Notes under the pieces: generated by a model | Told to the model about the DNA's origin: nothing | Databases searched by the model: none | What the model saw: the letters and a program-made list of their open reading frames with translations, nothing else | Shown: positions 15,732 to 23,688 of the stretch, one piece after another | Layout of the letters: each line of letters opens with the position of its first letter | Position numbering within the stretch: the stretch's first letter is position 1 | Made by a program: the position numbers and the translations under genes | Virus record (IMG/VR): IMGVR_UViG_3300017763_002583 | Span: 1-27,735 of that record | DNA length: 27,735 nt | Source: a virus | Direction: 5' to 3' (one strand)

Positions 15732-16420
15732 ATTATAGAGACATAATAGTATTTGACTTTGAGACTGGTGGCAGAAACCCGTATAGCTGTCAACCTACTC
15801 AGATCGCTGCTGTAGCGATTCATGCTAGGAAGCTTGAACTTCAGCCCGGAGGCACATTCAACAGCGAAATCAGGCCAATTATAGACGATGACAAGGCTAT
15901 TAAGGCAGGAGTTGATCCGCTAGAGGACGAAGCACTAAAAATCACAAGAAAGACAAGAGACGAACTAGCAAAAGCACCATTGCCAAAAACTGTTTGGCGT
16001 AAGTTCTCTCAGTTCTGCGACAAGTACAACTTTAAGAAAACAAGTTACTACGCCCCGATAGCTGCTGGATATAATATCAATGGATACGATATGCCTATTG
16101 TAGAGCGTATGTGTCAGCAATACGGACCTACTCACGCAAAGAATGGTAGACAGGGAATCTTTAACCCTATCTATACAATTGATGTTATGCAACATATCTA
16201 CTGTTGGTTTGAAAACAATCAAGAAGTTAAAAAGTATAACATGGATTATATGCGCGACTATTTTGGCATGAGTCAGGCCAGCAAAGACAATGCTCACGAT
16301 GCTTTGCAAGACGTAAAAGATACTGCTAATCTGATGATTAAATTTATGAAGTTACAAAGGACGTTATTAAAGAAGGTAAAGTTTGAAAAGACGTTTGCCA
16401 ACGGGGAAATTTATGTTTGA
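15728..16420 (+). CDS. dnaQ: DEDDh 3'-5' exonuclease, DnaQ-like
   Basis: A predicted proofreading exonuclease of the RNase H-like DnaQ superfamily. Motif I is FDFETGG (D10, E12), motif II is NINGYDMPI (D121), and motif III is NAHDALQDVKDT (H190 and D195), the H-x4-D spacing of the DEDDh class. At 230 residues it has the size of epsilon-type enzymes. Its gene lies between the two polymerase halves and overlaps both neighbours (4 bases before; 8 bases after if the C-piece starts at ATG 16413), which suggests coordinated synthesis with the polymerase. I see no obvious clamp-binding or PHP-binding tail; the last 25 residues are basic and helical. A repair or nucleotide-turnover exonuclease is the alternative. 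Confidence 0.88.
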   Translation: MNYRDIIVFDFETGGRNPYSCQPTQIAAVAIHARKLELQPGGTFNSEIRPIIDDDKAIKAGVDPLEDEALKITRKTRDELAKAPLPKTVWRKFSQFCDKYNFKKTSYYAPIAAGYNINGYDMPIVERMCQQYGPTHAKNGRQGIFNPIYTIDVMQHIYCWFENNQEVKKYNMDYMRDYFGMSQASKDNAHDALQDVKDTANLMIKFMKLQRTLLKKVKFEKTFANGEIYV

Positions 16421-17951
16421 TATCAACGATTTTAACGATGATAATGTTTGGGATTTAATTTGTGAAGGACGCACCAAGGGAGTATTTCAACTTGAGTCTA
16501 ACTTGGGAAGACACTGGGCTAAGAAGGTTAGTCCAAGAAGCATAAGCGAGCTAGCAGCTTTGCTTAGTCTGATCAGGCCGGGATGTTTGAAGGCGTTTAA
16601 AGATGGTAAAAGTATGACCCAGCATTACGCCGACAGAAAAGCTAATCTAGATCCCGTTGTTTACGAACATGAATCTATCGAGCCTATCTTGAAAGAGACT
16701 TATGGAGTTCTTGTTTATCAAGAACAGTCTATGATGATGGCTCAAAAGCTAGCTGGTTTTGATCTAAAAGAAGCTGATGGACTAAGGAAAGCTATCGGTA
16801 AAAAGAAGGCGGACTTGATGGAGCAAGTTAAGAAGTCTTTCTTAGAAGGTGCGGAAAAACAGGGAATTGTAAACAAAGATATTGCTGAAGAAATTTTTTC
16901 TTGGATTGAGAAGTCTAATCGCTATGCGTTTAATAAGTCTCACGCCGTTTCTTATGCGATCAACGCATACTGGAGCGCATACTGCAAAAACTATCGTATG
17001 CTTGACTTTTATACGTCTTACCTTAACAGGTCGGATAGGAAACCTAAGCCGCAGATTGAAATCAAGCAGCTTGTAATGGATGCGAAGTTTGAAGGAATAG
17101 AGGTTTACCCTCCTAGATTGCAATATATGTATACAAATTTTACAGATTCTAAAGATAAAATCTACTTTGGCCTAAGACATATCAAGAACGTTGGAACAAA
17201 GGAGTGTGAAAAGATAGAGGATCTTGTTTCTCAGCACGACATATCAAAATATAGCTGGATGGACGTTCTTGTAAAAGTTATAAATGGTTGTAAGCTAAAC
17301 AAAAGGGCTGTAATATCTTTGATTTCTGTTGGAGCTTTTAATGGCGTAAACAACAGTAAGCACAGACAGGAAATGCTATACGAGTTTGACAGTTGGAAAA
17401 ACCTTTCAGCTAGAGAGCAGAAGTACATAGAAGAAAATTACGATAGTAAACTATCTCTTAGTCAAAATATACAAATGCTAACTGAAAATTTTAAGATCAC
17501 ATCAAGAAGAATAGAAACGGTAAAAGATATAAAGAAGTCTTTAGATAGTCCATTTTATGATCTTTCAGACAGCGCGGCGACCATAGCGGATCAAGAGTTT
17601 AAGTTTCTTGGTTGCTCTATCACTTGCTCAAAAACAGATTATGTTATGAGTAGCCAAAATTTTATGTGCAAAGACGTATCTAAAGGTACTATAAAAGGTA
17701 AAGTAGTGCTTGCTGTTCATATAAATTCTCTAAGAGAGTACAAGACAAAAAAGGGTAAAAGCCCCGGACAGTTGATGGCGTTTCTAGCGGTTGAAGATTC
17801 TAGCGGTGAGCTTGATTCTGTCACGGTTTTTCCAGAAGCTTACAAGGAACATAAAGACGTTCTTATTGAAGGCAATACTGTTTTAATTAACGGCGAAGTA
17901 TCTAAAAAAGACAAGACCTCCATAATAATAAATAAAGCAAGCCAAATATGA
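16413..17951 (+). CDS. dnaE: DNA polymerase III alpha subunit, C-terminal half (split DnaE)
   Basis: The C-terminal piece of the family C polymerase, 512 residues from ATG 16413. It begins FDINDFNDDNVWDLI, which aligns with the E. coli segment just after the third catalytic aspartate, then GVFQLES, SLIRPG, YGVLVYQEQSMMMAQKLAGF, LRKAIGKKKADLM and YAFNKSHAVSYAINAYW, all DnaE fingers/palm landmarks. A helix-hairpin-helix region (KLNKRAVISLISVGAFNG) follows, and a C-terminal OB fold (GKVVLAVHINSLREYK to VLINGEVSKKD). The ATG has GGGGA five bases upstream. A TTG at 16383 with AGAAGG upstream would add ten residues and is an alternative. The cyanobacterial split-intein site (at the FNKSH block) is intact here, so this break is different. 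Confidence 0.9.
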   Translation: MFDINDFNDDNVWDLICEGRTKGVFQLESNLGRHWAKKVSPRSISELAALLSLIRPGCLKAFKDGKSMTQHYADRKANLDPVVYEHESIEPILKETYGVLVYQEQSMMMAQKLAGFDLKEADGLRKAIGKKKADLMEQVKKSFLEGAEKQGIVNKDIAEEIFSWIEKSNRYAFNKSHAVSYAINAYWSAYCKNYRMLDFYTSYLNRSDRKPKPQIEIKQLVMDAKFEGIEVYPPRLQYMYTNFTDSKDKIYFGLRHIKNVGTKECEKIEDLVSQHDISKYSWMDVLVKVINGCKLNKRAVISLISVGAFNGVNNSKHRQEMLYEFDSWKNLSAREQKYIEENYDSKLSLSQNIQMLTENFKITSRRIETVKDIKKSLDSPFYDLSDSAATIADQEFKFLGCSITCSKTDYVMSSQNFMCKDVSKGTIKGKVVLAVHINSLREYKTKKGKSPGQLMAFLAVEDSSGELDSVTVFPEAYKEHKDVLIEGNTVLINGEVSKKDKTSIIINKASQI

Positions 17952-19591
17952 AAAAAATACTTTTCTGTACGGAAGCTTCTTGGTATGCTACCGGATATTC
18001 TGTATACACCAAAGAAGTTCTATCCAGACTTTGCCAAGTAGACGATTTCGAGGTGGCGGAATTGGGCTGTTACGCAGAAACATCTGAGTCACAAGAAAAA
18101 AATCTACCTTGGAAATTTTATGGCAATAAGCCAAGTCCAGACTCCCCAGAATACGCAGCATATAAATCGAATCCAACTGCTCAATTTGGAGATCAATCAT
18201 TCAATTCTGTGTTGCTAGATTTTAAGCCTGATGTCGTTATGGATATTAGAGACTGGTGGATGATGGAGTTTGAGCAACGATCCCCCTTTAGAGATTTCTT
18301 TCATTGGTCAATCATGCCAACTGTTGACGCTACGCCACAGGCGGATCAATGGATCAATACATACGCTTCTGCTGATTCAGTTTTTGCTTACTCTGAATTT
18401 GGAAGAGATACAATGATTAATCAATGCGACGATATAAATTTTGTAGACATAGCATCACCGGCAGCAAGCAAATGTTTTACACCCGCTCCAGACAAGCCCG
18501 CGCATAAAGCTAGCATGGGAGTTTCTCCTGATTGTTTTATTGTCGGAACAGTTATGAGGAATCAAAAAAGAAAACTATATCCAGACTTGATGCAGTCGTT
18601 TAGAAAATTTCTTGATCAGACACAAGATCCTAATGCGTTTTTATACTGTCACACGTATTATCCAGATGTAGGATGGGATTTACCTAAACTAATTCATGAA
18701 AGCGGACTAGCTAGTAGAGTTTTGGTGACTTATAAGTGCAAAAGCTGCGGAAAAGTTTCCGTAGACTTCTTTCAAAACTCAATACAAAACTGCTCAAGCT
18801 GTCAGTCTTTAAATAACCACATGGTAGGCATAGCTAATCCTATATCCGATGAAGAACTTGCCGCTGTTTATAATTGTTTTGATGTCTACGTTCAATACGC
18901 GAACAGCGAGGGTTTTGGTATGCCCCAACTGGAAGCGGCTAATGCTGCACTTCCGGTAATCTCTGTAGACTATTCAGCTATGGAGTCTGTTGTAAAAAAC
19001 ATTGGAGGGTTTGGAGTTATTCCAAGTTCTTACTATGTAGAATGTGAAACGGGATGCAAAAGAGCTATACCAAATAATGAGGCTTTTATCAATTTACTAA
19101 AACAGCTACATGAAAAAAGGGATTTACTTCCAGAGATGGGTGCTAATACTAGAGCTAGAGCTTTAGAAAATTATAGCTGGGATAAAGCTGCGGATGCTTG
19201 GGCTAAACATTTTAAAACAGTAGAAAATAAAGATCCTGCAACCACTTGGTATTCTCCCCTAAACGCTCCAGCACCTAGCCCTTCGCTACCGCAAGGTATG
19301 TCTTCTACTACTGATGCTGTTAATTATATATTTACAAATATACTTCATAAGCCGGAATGGATAGGCGGATATTTGTGGAAAAGAGTACTAAGAGACGTAT
19401 CTTTTGGTTACAGATGTGAAAACATGGATAAGCAATTTTACTTTAATGAATCCCATATCAAAAATCAAAGTAGCAATTCTCCATTTTCTATACAGCAAGC
19501 CTGTGAAGAGATGGCTAATTTTAGAAATCAATTAAATAACTGGGAACATATTAGGATACAAAAAATTCAACAGGAAATGAGTGCTAAATGA
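17948..19591 (+). CDS. GT4-type glycosyltransferase with internal zinc ribbon
   Basis: A 547-residue GT-B enzyme. The N-terminal domain starts at once (KKILFCTEASWYATGYSVY). The nucleotide-sugar domain contains GTVMRNQKRKLYPDLMQSF and the E-x7-E motif SEGFGMPQLEAA (E321, E329). Between the strands of that domain is an inserted zinc ribbon, C264-x2-C267-x14-C282-x2-C285, which ordinary GT4 enzymes lack. About 110 residues after the catalytic domain form an extra C-terminal region with an aromatic block (WIGGYLWKRVLRDVSFGYRC) and a final helix. It joins the polymerase C-piece by an ATGA overlap, linking the sugar locus to the replication unit. Donor and acceptor are unknown. Confidence 0.85.
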   Translation: MKKILFCTEASWYATGYSVYTKEVLSRLCQVDDFEVAELGCYAETSESQEKNLPWKFYGNKPSPDSPEYAAYKSNPTAQFGDQSFNSVLLDFKPDVVMDIRDWWMMEFEQRSPFRDFFHWSIMPTVDATPQADQWINTYASADSVFAYSEFGRDTMINQCDDINFVDIASPAASKCFTPAPDKPAHKASMGVSPDCFIVGTVMRNQKRKLYPDLMQSFRKFLDQTQDPNAFLYCHTYYPDVGWDLPKLIHESGLASRVLVTYKCKSCGKVSVDFFQNSIQNCSSCQSLNNHMVGIANPISDEELAAVYNCFDVYVQYANSEGFGMPQLEAANAALPVISVDYSAMESVVKNIGGFGVIPSSYYVECETGCKRAIPNNEAFINLLKQLHEKRDLLPEMGANTRARALENYSWDKAADAWAKHFKTVENKDPATTWYSPLNAPAPSPSLPQGMSSTTDAVNYIFTNILHKPEWIGGYLWKRVLRDVSFGYRCENMDKQFYFNESHIKNQSSNSPFSIQQACEEMANFRNQLNNWEHIRIQKIQQEMSAK

Positions 19592-20682
19592 AAGTCTTAT
19601 ACATAGGAAATTATAAAGACGGAACAGGATGGGCTAACGCATGTATAAATAATATACTAGCGCTAGATGCTGTTGGAGTAGAGGTTGTGCCTCGCGCTAT
19701 AACTTTTAACAATTCTGCCGGAAGCTGTCCCGATAGAATAGTAGAACTTGAAGATAATTCAGAAGTTGGTTGTGACATTTGTATTCAGCATACACTTCCC
19801 CATCTATATTCTTACGACTCTAAATTCAAAAACATAGGTTTCATAGCTACGGAAACCAGCAACTTTATTGAAAGTTCTTGGCAGCATCATGCTAACTTGA
19901 TGGATGAAATTTGGGTTCCAACCCAATCCTGCAAAAACGCATGTATACAAAGCGAAATTACCCAGCCCGTAAAAGTTGCTCCACACTCTTTAGATATTTC
20001 CAAATACAATTCTGTAAAATATTTAAATCAAGGTTCCAAGATAGACAACCTAATCAACACGTTTAATTTTGTTTTTGTTGGAGAGTTTGTAGAAAGAAAA
20101 AACATACAAGCCTTGGTTAAAGCCTTCCATATGGAGTTTGAACCAGATGAACCTGTAAACCTATATATTAAAACTTCTCAGCAATCATTAGATTACGTTC
20201 AAAATTATTTTAAGCAGATTAAACAGGGTTTAAAGCTAAGGAAAGAATACAAAGAAGAAGTTGTTATATGTGGACAACTAGGAAGAGAAGATTACATGTC
20301 TACTATTTCTCAGTGCCACTCATTTGTAATGCCTAGTCGCGGTGAGGGTTTTTGTATTCCTGCTTTAGAGGCTATGGCTATGGGGATTCCAGTAATCTAC
20401 ACAGAGGGTACTGGCATGGATGACTTCTGTTCTGGATCTGCTGTCAAGTCTTCAGAAGTTCCCTGTTTTGGCGCTATGTCAACAATAGATTATCTATATA
20501 CCGCTAATGAAAAATGGAGAAAAATTGACCTAGAAGATTTAATGGTTTCTATGAGAGAAGTTTTTATGAAATGGAATACAGAAATTGCTACAGAAGAAAG
20601 TCGAGAAGCTTTAAAAAGAGCGTCAGAATTTTCTCATAAAGAAATAGGATTGAAGCTCAAGGAGATTTTAAATGACGGCTAA
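19588..20682 (+). CDS. GT4-type glycosyltransferase
   Basis: A 364-residue GT-B glycosyltransferase. The N-terminal Rossmann strand is KVLYIGNYKDGTGWANA. The C-terminal half has FVFVGEFVERKNIQALVKAF, then VVICGQLGRE and the E-x7-E motif in SRGEGFCIPALEAMAMGIPVIY (E253, E261), which binds the sugar nucleotide. There is no signal peptide or membrane anchor. It overlaps the genes before and after by 4 and 11 bases. It probably acts in series with its neighbours to build an oligosaccharide on a phage protein or a host surface polymer. Specificity cannot be read from the sequence. Confidence 0.87.
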   Translation: MKVLYIGNYKDGTGWANACINNILALDAVGVEVVPRAITFNNSAGSCPDRIVELEDNSEVGCDICIQHTLPHLYSYDSKFKNIGFIATETSNFIESSWQHHANLMDEIWVPTQSCKNACIQSEITQPVKVAPHSLDISKYNSVKYLNQGSKIDNLINTFNFVFVGEFVERKNIQALVKAFHMEFEPDEPVNLYIKTSQQSLDYVQNYFKQIKQGLKLRKEYKEEVVICGQLGREDYMSTISQCHSFVMPSRGEGFCIPALEAMAMGIPVIYTEGTGMDDFCSGSAVKSSEVPCFGAMSTIDYLYTANEKWRKIDLEDLMVSMREVFMKWNTEIATEESREALKRASEFSHKEIGLKLKEILNDG

Positions 20683-21712
20683 TGCGAACAAAAGAGCGAT
20701 AAGAGCAATAGTGAGAAAGTGTGATCCCGATAGAAAGTTAAACATATTAACTTTTGCTACACACGAAAGATACGAAGAAAACCTTTGTAAAACTGGTCAT
20801 AACTTTTATTCATTGGCTATTGGTAAAACTTGGGATACAGACTACGCTCCTGTTCCAGACAATTATCATATCATTAATACTATACCTGACTATATTGATT
20901 TTGACCTAATTTTGACGCATACATCGTGCGATAGGATGTTTAAGGCTCATCAACATCTAGCAGGCTCAGACGTTACTGGGGGAAACAAAACTGGAATCCC
21001 TATTCTCAGACATACCCACGTTCTTCCTGACGTTAGGTTTGACGTACCGTCTCAGATCGCGTCATTTCAACAGTATCCGAGAGATAAGGACTCGTTTATC
21101 TCGGCGTATAATATGGCTCAGTGGGGAGCGGATGGCGCGAGCGTTGTAGAACACGGCGTAGATACAGAGTTCTGGGGCGAAGGATGGGGTGCTAACAACG
21201 ACAGTAGAGAACTATACTGTTTATCGGTTGTTAACGAATTTCCATCAAGAGATTGGTGTTGTGGGTTTAACCTATGGAGAGAAATGGCGTCACATACCCC
21301 TTGCAAAGTAGTAGGAAAATGCACAGGAGAACATGCAGGGTTTTCTCAACCTGCTCAGTGTAGGGAGCATTTAAGAGATATTTATCAAACCGCCGCCGTG
21401 TTTTTAAATACATCACTTCATTCTCCCGTTCCTAGCGTATTATTAGAAGCTATGTCGTGTGGATGCGCCGTAGTTTCTACCAACAACTGCATGATACCTG
21501 AGATAATTCAAAATGGAAAAAATGGATTAGTCTCAAACGATCCACAAGAACTAAAAGGGTTTTTGCAACTTCTTCTTAAAGATCACGATCTGGCAAAAGA
21601 ATTGGGAAACAACGCTAGAAAAACCATAGTTGAAAAATACAATCTCGAAAGATTTGTTGATAACTGGAACAATCTATTATACTCTACAGTAAATGAATAC
21701 AGGAACACATAA
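20672..21712 (+). CDS. GT4-like glycosyltransferase, altered E-x7-E motif
   Basis: A 346-residue GT-B protein. The N-terminal half is unlike standard GT4 enzymes but contains strands such as LNILTFATHERYEENL and FDLILTHTSCDRMF. The C-terminal half is clear: VFLNTSLHSPVPSVLLEAM, then CGCAVVSTNNCMIPEII and NGKNGLVSNDPQELKGFL. In the E-x7-E motif the first glutamate is a serine (SPVPSVLLE), a change also found in some active GT4 enzymes, so activity is likely but not certain. It overlaps the previous gene by 11 bases and the next start by one base. Confidence 0.8.
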   Translation: MTANANKRAIRAIVRKCDPDRKLNILTFATHERYEENLCKTGHNFYSLAIGKTWDTDYAPVPDNYHIINTIPDYIDFDLILTHTSCDRMFKAHQHLAGSDVTGGNKTGIPILRHTHVLPDVRFDVPSQIASFQQYPRDKDSFISAYNMAQWGADGASVVEHGVDTEFWGEGWGANNDSRELYCLSVVNEFPSRDWCCGFNLWREMASHTPCKVVGKCTGEHAGFSQPAQCREHLRDIYQTAAVFLNTSLHSPVPSVLLEAMSCGCAVVSTNNCMIPEIIQNGKNGLVSNDPQELKGFLQLLLKDHDLAKELGNNARKTIVEKYNLERFVDNWNNLLYSTVNEYRNT

Positions 21713-22128
21713 TGAAAGTATATTTGTCAAACAAGCCTTCGCCAGACTCTTCTTTTAAGCACCATTCTAATTTAGCATCACTAGATAGAACGTTTTCTGA
21801 TAGTGAAATAACTTCTTTAACGATAGATTGTTTCCTTTCTTCTTTTTCTTTTGTAGAATTGGAGCAGGCAATAAAAGAGGTGTTAAAAAAGTGTCGAATT
21901 GGCTGTGAAGTTACTATAATTGAGCCTGACTGCAATATTCTATTTAGAATGTATACGAGGGGCGATGTCGATTTAGCCTATTTTAATGAAATATTTTTTG
22001 AAAGTTCTAAAAAATCTATAATGAATACAGATAAGTTACAATCTATAATACCGGAAAACTTTGAAGTACAGCAGAAGTATATATCTGAATCTTCACTATC
22101 TGTATTAAAAATAAGGAGAGCAAGATGA
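21712..22128 (+). CDS. Methyltransferase-like remnant or small protein
   Basis: A 138-residue protein. The part around residues 30-70 (SLTIDCFLSSFSFVELEQAI, VLKKCRIGCEVTIIEPDCN) resembles the middle and end of a class I SAM-dependent methyltransferase, where a helix with EA(x)nLK is followed by a GG-strand-PD motif. The glycine-rich SAM-binding motif that should come first is absent, and the frame is not broken by stops. It is therefore either a shortened protein with a new role or a remnant. Overlaps of one base before and four bases after show it is still placed in the translated chain. The similarity is weak. Confidence 0.55.
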   Translation: MKVYLSNKPSPDSSFKHHSNLASLDRTFSDSEITSLTIDCFLSSFSFVELEQAIKEVLKKCRIGCEVTIIEPDCNILFRMYTRGDVDLAYFNEIFFESSKKSIMNTDKLQSIIPENFEVQQKYISESSLSVLKIRRAR

Positions 22129-22964
22129 GAGCGCAAACATCATGTAAAGGGTGTGTTTTTGCAGTAAAGCAAGTGGAAGCTTGGGACCACATTCAAGAGG
22201 AACAACAAACCGGATGCGAACTTTATAGATCTGAAAAACTTGGAGTTTGCGATACAGAAGAGGGTAGTTATGTCCTGCAAAGATTTTGTAACACATATAG
22301 ACCAGAAGAATGGCTTTCTGAACTATCTTTAGAAGAATATAAAAAAAGACATCAAGTAGCTTTAAAAGAGGTCGTGCCAAGAATTGGATTTTTAATTATT
22401 TTAGATACATCCAAAGACACTGCCGAAAAATTAGTAGCTATGAAAAACCTTGAAAAAACTATCAAGGATATTAAAAACCAGACGCTACATCAGGCTAGAT
22501 ACTTGATGGTTGTTACAGATAAAACAGAATACAACACAGAGATACAGGAAATGCTTGTAAATGAATTTGATCATGACAAGACCCTGCATCATTTAATTAA
22601 AGTTTCTGAAATGCCAGAAAACAAAATGTTTCTTGTTGATGAGTGCTTTAGACACGCTAAGAATGGATGGATATATACAACAACATCTGGAGAAAGCGTT
22701 GATGAAGAACTGATTGAAAAAATTAATCAAAGAATAAACGTAGATATGAAGAGGTTATCTGTTGTTAAACCATATGATGATTTTAACGGTCTGCTATTCT
22801 CTACCCCTCTATTTAAGATGCTAAATGGCAACCATAAAAAAGCATACGAAACAAGTGACGGAGAACTAGAATTTGACGGAAGACCGTTTCTAGAGAAAGT
22901 AGAAGACATGAAAGACAACACCGGGGAAACACTAATCACTTGGGAGGAATTTAATGCCTCGTAA
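22125..22964 (+). CDS. Cysteine-rich protein, possible degenerate GT-A enzyme
   Basis: A 279-residue protein in two parts. Residues 1-60 carry five cysteines (C7-x2-C10, C31, C42, C55) in the pattern SCKGCVFA, GCELYR, VLQRFCNTYR, which suggests zinc or Fe-S binding. From residue 85 the sequence GFLIILDTSKDTAEKLVAM, followed by IKDIKNQTLHQARYLMVVTD, resembles the first strand and helices of a family 2 (GT-A) glycosyltransferase, but I cannot find a convincing DxD metal motif. It lies between sugar enzymes and overlaps the GT2 gene by 11 bases. A regulatory or scaffold role in the sugar locus is as likely as catalysis. Confidence 0.6.
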   Translation: MRAQTSCKGCVFAVKQVEAWDHIQEEQQTGCELYRSEKLGVCDTEEGSYVLQRFCNTYRPEEWLSELSLEEYKKRHQVALKEVVPRIGFLIILDTSKDTAEKLVAMKNLEKTIKDIKNQTLHQARYLMVVTDKTEYNTEIQEMLVNEFDHDKTLHHLIKVSEMPENKMFLVDECFRHAKNGWIYTTTSGESVDEELIEKINQRINVDMKRLSVVKPYDDFNGLLFSTPLFKMLNGNHKKAYETSDGELEFDGRPFLEKVEDMKDNTGETLITWEEFNAS

Positions 22965-23688
22965 AGTAGCAATCATATGCGCCAACTATAACTACGGAAG
23001 ATTTATTGTTGAGGGCATGAAAAGTATACAAAGGCAAACGTATAAAGGCGAGACAAGACTTTATATTGTGGATGATGGATCTTCCGATGACTCTTGGGAG
23101 AAGATATCAGAATTTGCAGCGAAATATCCTGATTTTGTTTTTGCTAAAAGAATTGAAAACTCTGGCGCTAGTGTTGCCCGCAATACGGCTATTGAAATGT
23201 GCTGGGATTGGGCCGATATTATTGGTGTACTTGATGCCGATGACGCTTACAAGCCAAACAAGGTGGAAAAACTAGTAGAAAAACTGATGGAGCATCCAGA
23301 GGTTGGTGTTGCTTATGGAGACTATGATATTCATAGAAAATATGATGACAAAAACTATGTAAAATATGAAGCAAAAGGCGCTTACTGTAGAAGAGGACTA
23401 TCCCGAAGCTGTATGGTTCACAGCAACGCGCTCATTAAAAAAGAATACCTAGAAAAAGTCATTCTTCCAAATGGTGAAATCTTTGATAGCAGACTGCACG
23501 GCCCAGCAAGCCAAGGGTTTATCGGATGCACAGAAGACTACGATTTATGGTTGCGGTTGTCACACTACTGTATCATGTGTCACGTTCCAGAATCTCTTTC
23601 TATTGTAAACGAAAGCGGTCAAAATCAATCTATGAAAATGACTCCAGAAATTTTTCAACAACAAGCTCAAATTTTAGGTAGTCGCTAG
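22954..23688 (+). CDS. GT2-family glycosyltransferase
   Basis: A 244-residue GT-A glycosyltransferase. The nucleotide-binding strand is VAIICANYNYGRFI, then QRQTYKGETRLYIVDDGSSD (D40, D41). The metal-binding motif is LDADDAY (D94, D96), and the acceptor-side base region is CTEDYDLWLRL (E194, D195). The sequence is a compact catalytic domain without a membrane helix, so it probably works on a soluble or membrane-associated acceptor in the cytoplasm. Its ATG overlaps the previous gene by 11 bases and its stop overlaps the next start as TAGTG. Confidence 0.92.
   Translation: MPRKVAIICANYNYGRFIVEGMKSIQRQTYKGETRLYIVDDGSSDDSWEKISEFAAKYPDFVFAKRIENSGASVARNTAIEMCWDWADIIGVLDADDAYKPNKVEKLVEKLMEHPEVGVAYGDYDIHRKYDDKNYVKYEAKGAYCRRGLSRSCMVHSNALIKKEYLEKVILPNGEIFDSRLHGPASQGFIGCTEDYDLWLRLSHYCIMCHVPESLSIVNESGQNQSMKMTPEIFQQQAQILGSR

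Noticed and set aside
15965-16309. Minus-strand open frame of 114 codons
   Set aside because: It is the shadow of the exonuclease gene, whose motifs are complete; the minus-strand product has no recognisable pattern.
15512-16412. Group I intron or homing endonuclease explaining the polymerase break
   Set aside because: The insert is fully taken up by two coupled genes, one a clear DEDDh exonuclease; no LAGLIDADG, GIY-YIG or HNH motif is present and no room remains for an intron core.
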